The notes: a model not told the origin generated them from the sequence alone. A stretch of DNA of 64,000 nt from Pseudoalteromonas nigrifaciens (GCF_002221505.1 NZ_CP011036.1:248001-312000), one strand, 5' to 3'. Positions 44,814-56,066 are shown, numbered from the stretch's first letter. Translations and numbers: made by a program.

Positions 44814-45134
44814 ATGGCGGCGCAATTTAAACTTATTTTTACTACCTGCAAAGATGAAAATGAAGCAAGAGAGCTGGCAAAAGCATTAGTTGAGAGAAAA
44901 CTGGCTGCATGTGTGAATATTCTACCAAAGGTAGCTTCTATTTATATATGGGAAGGTGAAGTAGTTGAGGCAACCGAAGCTAAACTATTGATCAAAACAA
45001 AGTTAGATAAAATGAACGATGTATTTTTAACTATTAAAGCATTACACAGCTACGAAGTGCCAGAGATCCAGGTTGTTGATGTGGCAACGGGTAACCTAGC
45101 TTATTTTAATTGGATGGATGAGGTACTTAATTAA
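44814..45134 (+). CDS. cutA: Divalent-cation tolerance protein CutA
   Basis: CutA1 is a trimeric ferredoxin-like protein linked to copper tolerance. The 106-residue product has the family motifs CKDENEARELAKALVERKLAACVN (about residues 11-34) and SYEVPEI near residue 80. It overlaps the dsbD start by one base (TAATG). The order cutA-dsbD is conserved in relatives, though E. coli places dsbD first. Confidence 0.94.
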   Translation: MAAQFKLIFTTCKDENEARELAKALVERKLAACVNILPKVASIYIWEGEVVEATEAKLLIKTKLDKMNDVFLTIKALHSYEVPEIQVVDVATGNLAYFNWMDEVLN

Positions 45135-46945
45135 TGCGTTTTTTCTTTTTGTTACTGGTTGCATTATTAGCGGCTCCAGCTAAGGCTAATAATATACTTG
45201 GTGATTTACTTGCACCTCCACAACAAACCTTTTTACAAGTAGACCAAGCATTTGTATTTGATTTTGATCAGCAAGATAATACTTTATTTATAGGCTGGGA
45301 TATTGCACCTGAATACTACTTATATAAAAATAAAATAGAGATTATTGCCAAAGGCGCGAATATAGAAGTAGGCGACTTAGGTAATGGAGAAGTTATCGAA
45401 GATGAGTTCTTTGGTAAAACAGAAGTTTTTTTTAATGCACTTAGTATTGTTAGTAAGCTCAGTAATGTAACTGAGGGAGCAGTAGTAAAAGTGCGTTACC
45501 AAGGTTGTGCTGAAGCTGGGTTATGTTACCCACCTGAAGTTATTAGTATTCCGCTAAACAAAATTGCCGGTGAACAGCTGCAAAATGCTGATGATGCTAC
45601 GCACAGTGCAACCTCTGCAAACGCATTTACAGCATTAAGTCAGGCTAATGCGCCGACAAGCAATGCGCCTAAAAAAGATCTGACCTTTACCGAGCAGTTA
45701 GCAAGCCAAGGGCTAATTACTAATTTACTGATATTTTTTGTTGTTGGTGTTGGTCTGGCTTTTACACCGTGTGTATTTCCAATGTTTCCAATTTTGTCGA
45801 GCTTAATTGCTGGGCAAAAAAATCTCTCAACTAAAAAAGCCTTCGCGTTATCATTTGTATATATTCAAGGTATGGCAGTGACCTACGCGGCATTAGGTTT
45901 GGTTGTGGCCGCACTTGGCGGGCAAGTTCAAGGTTATTTGCAGCACCCTTATGTACTTATTAGCTTTAGTTTATTGTTTGTATTATTAGCAATGTCGATG
46001 TTTGGTTGGTACGAAATAAAGCTACCAAGTGGCATGATGAACAAGTTAACCCAAGTAAGTAATAACCAAAAAGGTGGCAACTACGTTGGTGTGTTTTTAA
46101 TGGGCGTATTATCGGGCTTGATTGCCTCGCCTTGCACCACCGCACCTTTGTCAGCGGCGCTATTGTTTGTAGCACAAAGTGGCGACTATTTAGTGGGGGG
46201 ATTAACGCTTTATGTACTGAGTTTAGGGATGGGACTGCCATTATTGTTACTCGGTACATCGGGCGGAAAATTATTGCCTAAAGCCGGTGGCTGGATGGAA
46301 CAAGTTAAAACCCTATTTGGCTTTATTATGCTAGTTGTGCCACTTATATTACTTGAGCGCCTTTTAGATGCCGATGTTATTTTATTAATGGCGGGAGTAT
46401 TGGCCTTGGCAACCGCGCTTTACTTGCATCACTGGCAAAGTAGCCAAACACAAGGAAAATTAAAAACAGCACTGTGGTTTGCTGCAACGTTACTCGTTGT
46501 TAGTGGCTTTAACTTAACTAAAAATTATTTTTGGCCAGTACACATGCAAACAATGCAAGTAAGTGCGCAAAGTAATGAGTTTAAGCAAGTAGCCAATTTA
46601 ACTGAGTTAAAAGCAGCCGTTGCTCACGCTAATGAGCAAGGCCGACTGGTTATGGTCGACTTATATGCTGATTGGTGTATTGCGTGTAAAGAATTTGAGC
46701 ATTACACCTTTCCCGATGCAAAAGTGCAAAATGAGTTTAGTCACTTTGAGCTTATTCAAGTCGATTTAACCGACAGCGATAACAAAACAATCGAACTAAT
46801 GGAAGAATATACGGTGTTTGGTTTACCTAGTATTTTGTTTTTTAATACCCAAGGAGAGGAGCTAAGTGCACAACGTGTTACCGGCTTTTTGAATGCTGAA
46901 GATTTTGCTCAGCACCTATCTACACTACGCGCCAGCGTAAAGTAG
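45134..46945 (+). CDS. dsbD: Thiol:disulfide interchange protein DsbD
   Basis: DsbD carries electrons from cytoplasmic thioredoxin to periplasmic reductases such as DsbC. The 603 residues show a signal peptide and an N-terminal alpha domain with its redox Cys pair (GCAEAGLCYPPE, near residue 122). The membrane beta domain has FTPCVFPMFP and ASPCTTAPLS. The C-terminal thioredoxin-like gamma domain has ADWCIACKEFE near residue 513. All three redox pairs are intact. The hairpin downstream (46952-46984) is a possible terminator. Confidence 0.97.
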   Translation: MRFFFLLLVALLAAPAKANNILGDLLAPPQQTFLQVDQAFVFDFDQQDNTLFIGWDIAPEYYLYKNKIEIIAKGANIEVGDLGNGEVIEDEFFGKTEVFFNALSIVSKLSNVTEGAVVKVRYQGCAEAGLCYPPEVISIPLNKIAGEQLQNADDATHSATSANAFTALSQANAPTSNAPKKDLTFTEQLASQGLITNLLIFFVVGVGLAFTPCVFPMFPILSSLIAGQKNLSTKKAFALSFVYIQGMAVTYAALGLVVAALGGQVQGYLQHPYVLISFSLLFVLLAMSMFGWYEIKLPSGMMNKLTQVSNNQKGGNYVGVFLMGVLSGLIASPCTTAPLSAALLFVAQSGDYLVGGLTLYVLSLGMGLPLLLLGTSGGKLLPKAGGWMEQVKTLFGFIMLVVPLILLERLLDADVILLMAGVLALATALYLHHWQSSQTQGKLKTALWFAATLLVVSGFNLTKNYFWPVHMQTMQVSAQSNEFKQVANLTELKAAVAHANEQGRLVMVDLYADWCIACKEFEHYTFPDAKVQNEFSHFELIQVDLTDSDNKTIELMEEYTVFGLPSILFFNTQGEELSAQRVTGFLNAEDFAQHLSTLRASVK

Positions 46946-46951
46946 CAATAT

Positions 46952-46984
46952 AATAGCCCCCCATAATTTAAAGGTGGGGCTATT
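46952..46984 (+). terminator. Possible terminator after dsbD
   Basis: AATAGCCCC (46952-46960) pairs with GGGGCTATT (46976-46984) across a 15-base loop. The tail is only loosely T-rich, so termination strength is uncertain. Confidence 0.5.
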
Positions 46985-47171
46985 ACTACTGCCTCAACAC
47001 TTGTACCCAATACAGAGATAAGACCAGTATTTTGCTGTTATTTACGTCGAAATCACTATAATAGTTGGTTAACGTGAGAAATTGTTGTTATCTTATTTTT
47101 TATACTCACATTTTTGTAAAAAATTAGCTAACGACTGCTTAACTCATTACTTATAGGATATATCGCGTATT

Positions 47172-47624
47172 ATGGCTGCAAAATTCAAGCTTTTAGTTAT
47201 AAATGGCCCAAATTTAAATATGCTAGGTAAACGTGAGCCAGATAAATACGGTTCACGTACGCTAAGCGAAATTATGAGCGAACTAACATGTGCCGCTGAT
47301 AGTTTAAATGTTGAGTTAACGCACTTCCAAAGTAATAGTGAGCAAGCACTGATAGAGCGTATTCACGATACTTGGCAAGCGATTGATTACATAATTATTA
47401 ATCCTGCTGCATTTACGCATACGAGCGTCGCATTACGTGATGCATTGTTAAGTGTTGATATTCCGTTTTTTGAAGTGCATTTAAGCAACGTGCACGCACG
47501 TGAAGCGTTTCGCCATCATTCGTATTTTTCTGATGTGGCGCAAGGCGTAATATGTGGATTAGGTGCAATGGGTTATCACGCAGCGCTTGAAGCTGCAGTA
47601 AACCTATTGCAAAACTCAAATTAA
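47172..47624 (+). CDS. aroQ: 3-Dehydroquinate dehydratase, type II
   Basis: AroQ converts 3-dehydroquinate to 3-dehydroshikimate in the shikimate pathway. The 150-residue product has the active-site [17 protein letters not shown] with its catalytic Tyr. [29 protein letters not shown] and [17 protein letters not shown] are also present. It is placed 33 bases before accB, the usual aroQ-accB-accC arrangement. A TATAAT box at 47057-47062 is a possible promoter. Confidence 0.98.
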   Translation: MAAKFKLLVINGPNLNMLGKREPDKYGSRTLSEIMSELTCAADSLNVELTHFQSNSEQALIERIHDTWQAIDYIIINPAAFTHTSVALRDALLSVDIPFFEVHLSNVHAREAFRHHSYFSDVAQGVICGLGAMGYHAALEAAVNLLQNSN

Positions 47625-47657
47625 TTTTAAACACACAAACTAATAGGCGGGCCGTTT

Positions 47658-48122
47658 ATGGATATTCGCAAGATCAAAAAACTTATTGAATTAGTAGAAG
47701 AGTCAGGTATTGCTGAGCTAGAAATCACTGAAGGTGAAGAGTCAGTACGTATAAATCGTAATAACATGAGTGCAGGCCCAGGCTATGCTCAGTTTGCGCC
47801 ACAGCAATATGCACCAGCACCAGTTGCCGCTCCAGTTGCTGCAGCTCCTGCAGCAGCAGTTGAAGCCGCTGCTCCAGCAGCCTCTACAGGTCATCAAGTT
47901 AAATCACCTATGGTTGGCTCATTCTACGCTGCAGCTTCACCAGAAGCGCCAGCATACGTAGAAGTTGGTTCTCAAGTTAAAGTTGGCGATACATTATGTA
48001 TCATCGAAGCAATGAAAATGATGAACCAAATTGAGTCAGACAAAGCTGGTACAGTAAAAGCTATTTTAGCTGAAAATGGCGAGCCAATAGAATTTGATCA
48101 ACCTTTATTCATCATTGAATAA
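47658..48122 (+). CDS. accB: Biotin carboxyl carrier protein of acetyl-CoA carboxylase
   Basis: AccB carries the biotin that moves CO2 from AccC to the carboxyltransferase in fatty acid synthesis. The 154-residue protein has an N-terminal helical region, an Ala/Pro-rich linker (about residues 50-75) and the C-terminal lipoyl-like domain. The biotinylated Lys lies in EAMKMMNQI near residue 120. It is followed by accC after 26 bases. Confidence 0.98.
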   Translation: MDIRKIKKLIELVEESGIAELEITEGEESVRINRNNMSAGPGYAQFAPQQYAPAPVAAPVAAAPAAAVEAAAPAASTGHQVKSPMVGSFYAAASPEAPAYVEVGSQVKVGDTLCIIEAMKMMNQIESDKAGTVKAILAENGEPIEFDQPLFIIE

Positions 48123-48148
48123 TAGCGCAACCTAAAAGGCCAACTCTA

Positions 48149-49489
48149 ATGTTAGATAAAGTAGTCATTGCAAACCGAGGTGAAATTGCACTTCGTATAT
48201 TGCGCGCCTGCAAAGAGCTTGGGATCAAAACGGTTGCTGTGCATTCAACGGCAGATCGCGATCTTAAGCATGTATTGCTTGCAGATGAAACCATCTGTAT
48301 TGGTAAACCAGCAGCAACAGAAAGTTATTTAGATATTCCGCGTATTATTGCCGCGGCTGAAATAACTGACGCTGTAGCGATTCATCCTGGTTATGGTTTT
48401 CTTGCAGAAAATGCTGATTTTGCCGATCAAGTTGAGCAAAGTGGTTTTGTATTTATTGGTCCTACTGGCGATACAATTCGTCTTATGGGCGATAAAGTAT
48501 CTGCAATCGCAGCAATGCGTAAAGCAGGTGTTCCGTGTGTACCAGGCTCAGATGGTCCAGTATCAGATGACAAAGAGCGCAATATGCAAATTGCTAAGCG
48601 CATTGGTTATCCGGTAATCATTAAAGCCGCCGGTGGCGGTGGTGGTCGCGGTATGCGTGTTGTGCGCAGCGAAGCTGAACTGATTGATTCAATTGCATTA
48701 ACCCAACAAGAAGCGAAGCAGTTCTTTGGTAATGGCATGGTTTACATGGAGAAATACCTTGAAAACCCACGTCATATCGAAGTACAAATTTTAGCTGATG
48801 GCCAAGGTAATGCAGTGCATTTAGGTGAACGTGATTGCTCTATGCAACGTCGTCACCAAAAAGTAGTAGAAGAAGCACCCGCTCCAGGAATTACAGCAGA
48901 AACACGTAAATTTATTGGTGAGCGCTGTACGCGTGCCTGTATTGAAATTGGTTATCGTGGAGCTGGTACGTTTGAGTTTTTATACGAAAACGGCGAGTTT
49001 TATTTTATCGAAATGAATACCCGTATTCAGGTTGAGCATACAATTACTGAAATGGTTACAGGTATTGATTTAGTTAAAGAACAGCTAAAAATTGCTGCTG
49101 GTCAGCCATTGTCGTTCACTCAAGACGATGTTGTTATTCGCGGCCATGCAATTGAATGTCGTATTAACGCAGAAGACCCAGAAACCTTTATTCCGTCACC
49201 GGGTAAAATTACACGTTTTCATCCTGCGGGTGGTTTAGGTATTCGTTGGGACAGCCATATTTATGCTGACTACACGGTTCCACCACATTACGATTCAATG
49301 ATTGGTAAGCTAATTACTTACGGTGAAAACCGTGACGTAGCAATTGCTCGTGCACGTAACGCACTAAATGAATTAGTAATCGACGGTATTAAAACCAATA
49401 CTCCGCTGCATAAAAGAATTCTTGCAGACGAAAACTTCCAAAATGGTGGGACTAATATCCACTATCTTGAGAAAAAATTGGGACTATAA
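48149..49489 (+). CDS. accC: Biotin carboxylase subunit of acetyl-CoA carboxylase
   Basis: AccC carboxylates biotin on AccB using ATP and bicarbonate. The 446-residue protein has the ATP-grasp fold with [13 protein letters not shown] near residue 161, the substrate motif [15 protein letters not shown] near residue 230, and [12 protein letters not shown] near residue 289. The N-terminus [17 protein letters not shown] is standard. A strong terminator follows. Confidence 0.99.
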   Translation: MLDKVVIANRGEIALRILRACKELGIKTVAVHSTADRDLKHVLLADETICIGKPAATESYLDIPRIIAAAEITDAVAIHPGYGFLAENADFADQVEQSGFVFIGPTGDTIRLMGDKVSAIAAMRKAGVPCVPGSDGPVSDDKERNMQIAKRIGYPVIIKAAGGGGGRGMRVVRSEAELIDSIALTQQEAKQFFGNGMVYMEKYLENPRHIEVQILADGQGNAVHLGERDCSMQRRHQKVVEEAPAPGITAETRKFIGERCTRACIEIGYRGAGTFEFLYENGEFYFIEMNTRIQVEHTITEMVTGIDLVKEQLKIAAGQPLSFTQDDVVIRGHAIECRINAEDPETFIPSPGKITRFHPAGGLGIRWDSHIYADYTVPPHYDSMIGKLITYGENRDVAIARARNALNELVIDGIKTNTPLHKRILADENFQNGGTNIHYLEKKLGL

Positions 49490-49503
49490 TTCCTCGTTAA
49501 TAG

Positions 49504-49528
49504 AAACCGGCGCTTAGCCGGTTTTTTT
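49504..49528 (+). terminator. Intrinsic terminator after accC
   Basis: AAACCGGC (49504-49511), loop GCTTA and GCCGGTTT (49517-49524) with a run of T's. It closes the aroQ-accBC operon. Confidence 0.93.
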
Positions 49529-49619
49529 ATCTTTAAAAATTGGCTGTATCACCTTAAATAAATAATCTGGTATGATTAACAAATATGCGCTTTAATAAAT
49601 TTTTGAGGTAAAGGTAATA

Positions 49620-50096
49620 ATGTCACGTAGTTTTAAGTCTCACTTGAGTGATGATATTGCCACGGTAACAATGGGCAATCGAATTGCGGCTATTATAGAG
49701 CAAGGTGCGGTAATTTATTTACATGGCGATTTAGGCGCGGGTAAAACCACCTTTACACGTGGCATAGTGCAAGGTTTTGGCCATACAGGTAAGGTTAAAA
49801 GTCCAACGTATACCTTAGTAGAGCCATATGAGCTGGAGCGCGCTAATGTTTACCACTTTGATTTGTATCGTTTAGGCGATCCAGAAGAACTTGAATATAT
49901 GGGAATACGCGATTACTTTTCAGCGCAAGCAATTTGTGTGGTTGAATGGCCAGAAAAAGGCGGAGAGTTTATTCCTGTGCCAGATTTAAATATTACCTTA
50001 AGCTATGTAGGCGATGAGCGAAATATCGTTATTAATAGTGCCAGTGAGCGTGGTAGCGTAATTATTGAAAAACTAAATAACTTAACCTCAGAGTAA
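49620..50096 (+). CDS. tsaE: tRNA threonylcarbamoyladenosine biosynthesis ATPase TsaE
   Basis: TsaE supports synthesis of t6A37 in tRNAs with TsaB, TsaC and TsaD. The P-loop GDLGAGKTTFTRG is near residue 39, and VEWPEKG near residue 104 is conserved. The 158-residue length is normal. It leads the tsaE-amiB-mutL-miaA-hfq-hflX-hflK-hflC cluster. In E. coli nnr precedes tsaE; here accC with a terminator does. Confidence 0.97.
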   Translation: MSRSFKSHLSDDIATVTMGNRIAAIIEQGAVIYLHGDLGAGKTTFTRGIVQGFGHTGKVKSPTYTLVEPYELERANVYHFDLYRLGDPEELEYMGIRDYFSAQAICVVEWPEKGGEFIPVPDLNITLSYVGDERNIVINSASERGSVIIEKLNNLTSE

Positions 50097-50148
50097 TAAA
50101 ATTGGTTATATAACAAATAATAAAATAGTCAAGGCAGTCACTATCAAC

Positions 50149-51492
50149 ATGAGTCGCGGTGTAATTAAACTCTTTATTTATCTTGTAGCTATCACTATGA
50201 GTTCGTCGCTATGGGCACAAAATACCATTAATAGTGTGCGTGTTTGGCCATCTCCCGATAGCACTCGGGTGGTATTTGATTTAACTGAAAAGCCTGACTT
50301 TAGTTATTTTATGCTTAAAAATCCTAGCCGTTTAGTGGTTGATTTAGAGCAAACACGGGAGCTTAAAGTGTTACCCGGTATTCCGCCTGAGCATCAAATT
50401 GTTAGTAAGCTTCGTTATTCTAAACCAAAAAATAAACACAGCGTGCGCTTTGTATTTGAATTGAGTGCCCCGGTAAAGCCTGTGGTTTTTGCATTAGCAC
50501 CAACGGGCCCCTATAAAAACAGGTTGGTTGTTGATCTATATGATAAAAGTGAATCATCCACAGCAGTATCACCAGCGCAAACAGCGGCTAAAAACCGTCA
50601 ATTAAGCCAAGAGCGCGATATTGTTATTGCGATTGACGCTGGTCACGGTGGCGAAGACCCTGGCTCAATTGGCCCATCGGGTACCTATGAAAAAACGATT
50701 ACATTACAAATAGCTAAACGCTTAGAGAGGATGATTGACTCTGAGCGCGGGATGATTTCGCGTATGGTGCGCAGCGGCGATTACTTTGTAAAGCTCAATA
50801 CCCGCACCAATCGTGCTCGTGAGAAAAAAGCTGATTTTTTTGTCTCTATTCATGCTGATGCATTTACGAGCCCAGGTCCAAATGGTGCCTCAGTGTGGGT
50901 GTTATCACTGCGCCGTGCTAACTCAGAAATAGGTAAATGGATTGAAGATAAAGAAAAACACTCTGAGCTTTTAGGTGGCGCGGCAGATGTAATAAAAGAT
51001 GCCGCCAATGAAAAGTACTTAGCGCAAGCACTGCTTGATATGTCGATGGATCATTCGATGAAAACCGGTTTGAGCGTTGCTGATGAAGTAGTAAAAGAGC
51101 TGCGTAAGGTGGCAAAGTTACATAAAAAAGACCCTCAACATGCGAGTCTTGCAGTATTAAAGTCACCAGACATTCCTTCTATTTTAATCGAAACAGGGTT
51201 TATTTCTAATCCCCGTGAAGAAAAATTGCTAAAAAGTGCTAATCACCAAGAGCGTTTAGCCAAAGCTATATTTACCTCAATTAAAAATTATTACTTAAAA
51301 AATCCACCTGACGATTCTTTATTTGCCAAGTTAAAGTCGCAATATCCAACCAAGCATAAAGTTCGCCCGGGGGAGTCGTTAAGCATGTTAGCGAGTCGCT
51401 ACGGCATAACTATAAACAAGTTAAAGCAGGCGAATAAATTAAGCTCTAATACCTTATTTATTGGCCAAGAACTCGATATACCGCAAAGTTAA
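50149..51492 (+). CDS. amiB: N-acetylmuramoyl-L-alanine amidase
   Basis: This periplasmic amidase cleaves peptidoglycan cross-wall material during cell separation and is normally activated by an EnvC-type factor. A signal peptide is followed by an AMIN domain (about residues 25-125). The zinc amidase_3 domain has its His and Glu ligands in IDAGHGGEDPG and TYEKTI near residues 163-185. A C-terminal LysM module covers about residues 402-445. The 447 residues match amiB-type enzymes. Confidence 0.95.
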   Translation: MSRGVIKLFIYLVAITMSSSLWAQNTINSVRVWPSPDSTRVVFDLTEKPDFSYFMLKNPSRLVVDLEQTRELKVLPGIPPEHQIVSKLRYSKPKNKHSVRFVFELSAPVKPVVFALAPTGPYKNRLVVDLYDKSESSTAVSPAQTAAKNRQLSQERDIVIAIDAGHGGEDPGSIGPSGTYEKTITLQIAKRLERMIDSERGMISRMVRSGDYFVKLNTRTNRAREKKADFFVSIHADAFTSPGPNGASVWVLSLRRANSEIGKWIEDKEKHSELLGGAADVIKDAANEKYLAQALLDMSMDHSMKTGLSVADEVVKELRKVAKLHKKDPQHASLAVLKSPDIPSILIETGFISNPREEKLLKSANHQERLAKAIFTSIKNYYLKNPPDDSLFAKLKSQYPTKHKVRPGESLSMLASRYGITINKLKQANKLSSNTLFIGQELDIPQS

Positions 51493-51529
51493 TTGCTTAT
51501 CATTAGAGCCATGTTTGTTAGGAAGTTGA

Positions 51530-53386
51530 ATGAGTATTGAAATACTACCCGCACGTTTAGCGAACCAAATTGCTGCAGGTGAAGTGGTCGAGCGCCCCGC
51601 GTCGGTGGTAAAAGAATTAGTAGAAAACAGCCTAGATGCTGGTGCTACACGCATTCAAATAGATATTGAGCGAGGTGGGCACAAACTAATTCGTATTCGT
51701 GACAATGGTGCGGGTATTGCTCAAGACGAGCTTACATTGGCGCTTTCTCGCCATGCAACCAGTAAATTGAAATCCCTCGATGATTTAGAAAATATTTGCT
51801 CACTGGGATTTAGAGGTGAAGCACTGGCGTCAATTAGTTCCGTTTCGCGCTTAACGCTAAGCTCAAAAACTAAACATCAAGAAGCCGCTTGGCAAGCATT
51901 TGCACAAGGCCGCGATATGGCTGTGCAAGTAAAACCAGTAGCGCACCCAGATGGCACCACCATAGAAGTAAAAGATTTATTTTTTAATACGCCAGCCCGG
52001 CGCAAATTTTTACGTACCGAAAAAACAGAGTTTAGCCATATTGATGAGCTTATAAAGCGCATTGCGCTGAGTCGATTTGATGTATCTATTACCCTTACTC
52101 ATAATGAAAAAGTAGTCAGGCAGTACCGTGCTAAAACTGATCCTAGCCAAGCAATTGCCCGTGTAGCGCAAGTGGCGGGTAAAGCATTTGCTGAGCAAGG
52201 CTTGCATATTCAATCGGGCGAGGGGGGCTTGCAGCTCCATGGCTGGGTATTGCCGGTTGGTTCTGCTAACACCGTGCAGTATACCTATGTAAACAATCGC
52301 ATGATGCGCGACAAGCTTATACTGCACGCTATTCGCCAAGCATTTGAAGAAGTAAGTGGTGCCCAAGAGTTACCCGGTTTTGTTATTTATATTGATATTG
52401 ACCCTCGTCAAGTTGATGTAAATGTTCATCCGGCAAAACACGAAGTACGTTTTCATCAAGGGCGTTTAGTACACGACTTTATACTACAAGCAATTAAACA
52501 AGTTGTTGTGCCACTGCAAGGTGAGTTTACTAATGAGCCTTTAAATAACCTAGCCGATACGGCATTTAGTCAGACAGACACTGCGCGTTCTCCCACTGGG
52601 AATTTTGAGTCGGGTGAGGTATTTGATTATCCTAAATCGCAATTGCAACCATCTCATAGTGTCAGTTCTGGCGGCGCATCGCTAGGTTCGCGTAGTGCGG
52701 GAGGGAGTGGCGGCGCCTACAGAGCTACACCTAGCACTAATCATCATGATATTAATGCTTTTTATCAGGGCGTGAGTGAGCAGCATGCCGCGCATTTTGA
52801 CCAAGGCGCTCACGTATCTGTTGGGGTTAACCAGTCACACGCTGTGGAGCAGGCAGTGGCTTTAAAAACGGTTGCTATTATCAGCATCAACGAAGGCGTG
52901 TGTGTGTTTAGCAGCGAGCAGCAATTGTATTGCTCACATTTTAAATATGCATTAGTTGATGATTGGCATGAGCAAATAAAAGAGCAGGGCAGCTTAGAGG
53001 GCAAAGCGCTGTTGTTGCCAGTACGGGTTAATTTATCCAAGCAAGACTGTGAGCTAATAGCAGCGCAACAGTCGTGGTTTACGCTATTAGGTTTTGAGCT
53101 AATTATTGAAAAACAGTTTGTGATGGTTAAAAAACTTCCTGCGTGCTTATATTTATTAGACGTTACTAGCGCGGTTGAAAGCCTGCTGGAAGCGTGTAAA
53201 GCACCACTTGAAAACATAGAAAGCTGGTTGGCGTGGCAGATGCAGCACACACCAGCGCGTTTTTATTCCAGCAATATCTTTTTAGCGCAGCAAGCCCGCA
53301 TGCAAAATAATCCGCAAACAATTGAACGTTTGCATGTAAAAGCAGTTAAAATAGATATAGAGCACTATTTAACGCAATTAGATTAA
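51530..53386 (+). CDS. mutL: DNA mismatch repair protein MutL
   Basis: MutL links MutS mismatch recognition to downstream strand incision. The N-terminal GHKL ATPase has [26 protein letters not shown] and [11 protein letters not shown] linker rich in Ser/Gly follows (about residues 350-420), then the C-terminal dimerisation domain. The 618 residues match E. coli MutL (615). No endonuclease DQHA motif is visible, as expected when MutH is used. Confidence 0.97.
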   Translation: MSIEILPARLANQIAAGEVVERPASVVKELVENSLDAGATRIQIDIERGGHKLIRIRDNGAGIAQDELTLALSRHATSKLKSLDDLENICSLGFRGEALASISSVSRLTLSSKTKHQEAAWQAFAQGRDMAVQVKPVAHPDGTTIEVKDLFFNTPARRKFLRTEKTEFSHIDELIKRIALSRFDVSITLTHNEKVVRQYRAKTDPSQAIARVAQVAGKAFAEQGLHIQSGEGGLQLHGWVLPVGSANTVQYTYVNNRMMRDKLILHAIRQAFEEVSGAQELPGFVIYIDIDPRQVDVNVHPAKHEVRFHQGRLVHDFILQAIKQVVVPLQGEFTNEPLNNLADTAFSQTDTARSPTGNFESGEVFDYPKSQLQPSHSVSSGGASLGSRSAGGSGGAYRATPSTNHHDINAFYQGVSEQHAAHFDQGAHVSVGVNQSHAVEQAVALKTVAIISINEGVCVFSSEQQLYCSHFKYALVDDWHEQIKEQGSLEGKALLLPVRVNLSKQDCELIAAQQSWFTLLGFELIIEKQFVMVKKLPACLYLLDVTSAVESLLEACKAPLENIESWLAWQMQHTPARFYSSNIFLAQQARMQNNPQTIERLHVKAVKIDIEHYLTQLD

Positions 53387-53393
53387 GGTATTC

Positions 53394-54314
53394 GTGTTGA
53401 GTAATTTACCAGTCATATTTTTAATGGGTCCAACTGCAGCGGGTAAAACGGCGTTGGCAATTTCATTGTGTGAGCATTTAAATACCGAAATAATTAGTGT
53501 TGATTCAGCGTTAGTATATAAGGGTATGGATATTGGCACGGCTAAACCCGATGCATCAGAGTTAGCACGTGCTCCGCATCACTTAATTGATTTACTTGAC
53601 CCAAGTGAAACTTATTCAGTTGCTGATTTTAGACGTGATGCGATAATAAAAATAGATGAATTTCATCAGCAAGGTAAGGTGCCGGTATTAGTTGGCGGCA
53701 CCATGTTGTACTTCAAGGCTCTGATTGATGGTTTATCACCACTGCCAGAAGCTAACGTGGAAATAAGAGCCGAACTTGAAGCGCAAGCTGCGCAATATGG
53801 CTGGCCACATTTGTATCAAGAACTGGTAAAAATAGACCCGCAAGCAGCGCAAAAAATGAGTGAAAACGATTCACAAAGAATTAATCGTGCTTTAGAGGTA
53901 TACAAATTAACAGGTAAAACCATGACCGAGCTGCAAAAGCAAAAACAGCCGGTTTTACCTTATACTTTTCATCAATTTGCTATTGCGCCAACGCAGCGCA
54001 GTGAATTACATCAGCGAATTGAAAAAAGGTTTAAAATAATGCTCGAACAGGGGTTTGAAAATGAAGTTTCGACCCTATATCTACGTAAGGATTTACACCC
54101 CAATATGCCTTCTATTCGTTGTGTAGGTTATAGACAAATGTGGGATTACCTTGCGGGTGAAATTGACCATGATGAAATGGTATTTCGCGGCATTGCGGCT
54201 ACACGTCAATTGGCTAAACGCCAATTAACTTGGTTAAGAAGCTGGCCTGATGTTACATGGTTAACAACGGGTGATGAAGAAAACTTGCATCGTGTAGTAA
54301 GTTCGCTAAGCTAG
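53394..54314 (+). CDS. miaA: tRNA dimethylallyltransferase
   Basis: MiaA transfers an isopentenyl group to A37 of tRNAs reading UNN codons. The P-loop [12 protein letters not shown] is near residue 12, [16 protein letters not shown] near residue 35, and [14 protein letters not shown] near residue 241. The GTG start at 53394 gives 306 residues, as expected. It lies seven bases after mutL and ahead of hfq. Confidence 0.97.
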   Translation: MLSNLPVIFLMGPTAAGKTALAISLCEHLNTEIISVDSALVYKGMDIGTAKPDASELARAPHHLIDLLDPSETYSVADFRRDAIIKIDEFHQQGKVPVLVGGTMLYFKALIDGLSPLPEANVEIRAELEAQAAQYGWPHLYQELVKIDPQAAQKMSENDSQRINRALEVYKLTGKTMTELQKQKQPVLPYTFHQFAIAPTQRSELHQRIEKRFKIMLEQGFENEVSTLYLRKDLHPNMPSIRCVGYRQMWDYLAGEIDHDEMVFRGIAATRQLAKRQLTWLRSWPDVTWLTTGDEENLHRVVSSLS

Positions 54315-54395
54315 TAGTAGTTGAATAAAATTTAGCTTTGTTAAATAAGTTCAGCCACTTAATTATAATAACACCTAGAACGAAGGAATAATAAC

Positions 54396-54659
54396 ATGGC
54401 AAAAGGCCAATCGTTACAAGACCCATTTTTGAATGCACTACGCCGTGAGCGCATCCCAGTATCAATCTTTTTGGTTAATGGCATAAAATTACAAGGTAAA
54501 ATTCAGTCATTTGATCAATTTGTTATTTTACTAGAAAACACCGTAAATCAAATGGTGTATAAACATGCAATTTCAACAGTTGTTCCTGCTCGTGCAGTTA
54601 ATTTCCAAGGTGTTCAAGAAAATGACGACACTGAAGAACCTGAAGCTGGAAACATTTAA
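54396..54659 (+). CDS. hfq: RNA chaperone Hfq
   Basis: Hfq is the hexameric Sm-like protein that pairs small RNAs with mRNAs. The 87-residue product contains the Sm1 motif ([26 protein letters not shown]) and Sm2 ([12 protein letters not shown]). The C-terminal tail is short and acidic, shorter than in E. coli (102 residues). An additional promoter may lie in the miaA-hfq gap: TTAAAT (54341-54346), 17 bases, TATAAT (54364-54369). Confidence 0.99.
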   Translation: MAKGQSLQDPFLNALRRERIPVSIFLVNGIKLQGKIQSFDQFVILLENTVNQMVYKHAISTVVPARAVNFQGVQENDDTEEPEAGNI

Positions 54660-54675
54660 ATTAGGAGCGTGATGC

Positions 54676-55965
54676 TTGTTTGACCGCTATAAATCTGGCG
54701 AACAGGCAGTTTTAGTTCATATTGACTTTCCTAAAGAGGGGGATCGTGAAGATCTTCACGAATTAGAATTGTTGGTATCTTCTGCTGGTGTTAGTAGTTT
54801 GGCGGTTGTGCAAGGCAGCCGTCAAGCACCACATCCGAAACTATTTGTCGGAACTGGTAAAGCAGAAGAAATAGCTGAGACTGTTAAAATCCACAATGCC
54901 GATGTCGTTATTTTTAATCATCAACTCAGACCGTCCCAAGAGCGTAACTTAGAACGCATTTTGCAATGTCGTGTGCTTGATAGAACCACCCTTATTCTTG
55001 ATATATTTGCGCAACGTGCACGTACCCACGAAGGTAAGTTGCAAGTTGAACTGGCGCAATTGCGTCATATGTCCACGCGACTAATTCGTGGTTGGACGCA
55101 TTTAGAGCGTCAAAAAGGGGGCGTGGGTTTGCGTGGGCCAGGTGAAACACAGCTCGAAACCGATAGACGCTTATTGCGCGCCCGCCTGCAAAATATTCGT
55201 GCACGCCTAGATAAAGTTGCTGTACAGCGCGAGCAAGGTAGACGAGCTCGTAGCCGTAACGAAATACCAACTGTATCGTTAGTAGGGTATACTAACGCGG
55301 GTAAATCAACATTATTTAATCGTATTACAAACTCAGATGTTTATGCTGCAGATCAATTGTTTGCGACGCTTGACCCAACGTTACGAAAACTTGAGTTAGG
55401 CGATGTTGGTCCGGTTATTTTAGCCGATACTGTTGGCTTTATTCGCCATTTGCCGCATGACTTAGTGGCGGCATTTAAAGCGACGCTAACAGAAACGCGA
55501 GAAGCCGACTTACAGCTGCATGTTATTGATGTGGCAGATGCACGACTAAAAGAAAATATTGAACAAGTACAATCAGTACTCAAAGAAATTGAAGCTGATG
55601 AAGTACCGCAATTATTGGTTTATAACAAAATTGATGCGCTGGATGATATTACTGCGCGTATTGATCGCGATGATGAAGGCCAACCTATAAGGGTATGGCT
55701 TTCTGCTCAAACCGGCGAAGGTTGCGAGTTACTTAGCGAAGCTATTAGCGAATTACTTGCTAAACAAATGCTTAGCGAAACATTATTGCTCGCACCACAA
55801 TATGGACGGTTAAGATCGTCGTTATTTAGTTTAAGTGCGGTAAGCGACGAGCGCTTTGATGAACAAGGTAACTGGCTGTTAGATGTCAGGTTACCTGTAG
55901 TTGAGTGGAATCGTTTAATTAAAGAATTTGGTCCTGAAATTGCTGGTTTTATCGTCTGTGATTAA
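54676..55965 (+). CDS. hflX: Ribosome-associated GTPase HflX
   Basis: HflX is a GTPase that splits stalled or heat-damaged 70S ribosomes. It has an N-terminal HflX domain (residues 1-190; GKLQVELAQLRH, GLRGPGETQLETDRR) and a G domain with GYTNAGKSTLFNR, DTVGFIRHLPHD and YNKID. The 429-residue protein uses the TTG at 54676, giving MFDRYKSGEQ. An ATG at 54672 is out of frame. TAGGAG lies 8 bases upstream. Confidence 0.96.
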   Translation: MFDRYKSGEQAVLVHIDFPKEGDREDLHELELLVSSAGVSSLAVVQGSRQAPHPKLFVGTGKAEEIAETVKIHNADVVIFNHQLRPSQERNLERILQCRVLDRTTLILDIFAQRARTHEGKLQVELAQLRHMSTRLIRGWTHLERQKGGVGLRGPGETQLETDRRLLRARLQNIRARLDKVAVQREQGRRARSRNEIPTVSLVGYTNAGKSTLFNRITNSDVYAADQLFATLDPTLRKLELGDVGPVILADTVGFIRHLPHDLVAAFKATLTETREADLQLHVIDVADARLKENIEQVQSVLKEIEADEVPQLLVYNKIDALDDITARIDRDDEGQPIRVWLSAQTGEGCELLSEAISELLAKQMLSETLLLAPQYGRLRSSLFSLSAVSDERFDEQGNWLLDVRLPVVEWNRLIKEFGPEIAGFIVCD

Positions 55966-56066
55966 AAATTGATGTAATTAATGTCGGTTTTTGTATAAGA
56001 AACGCAGTAGATTTGTTAGATTTAACTCAATTTCCTTATTTATTTAGATAACAATGGAGTATAGCT

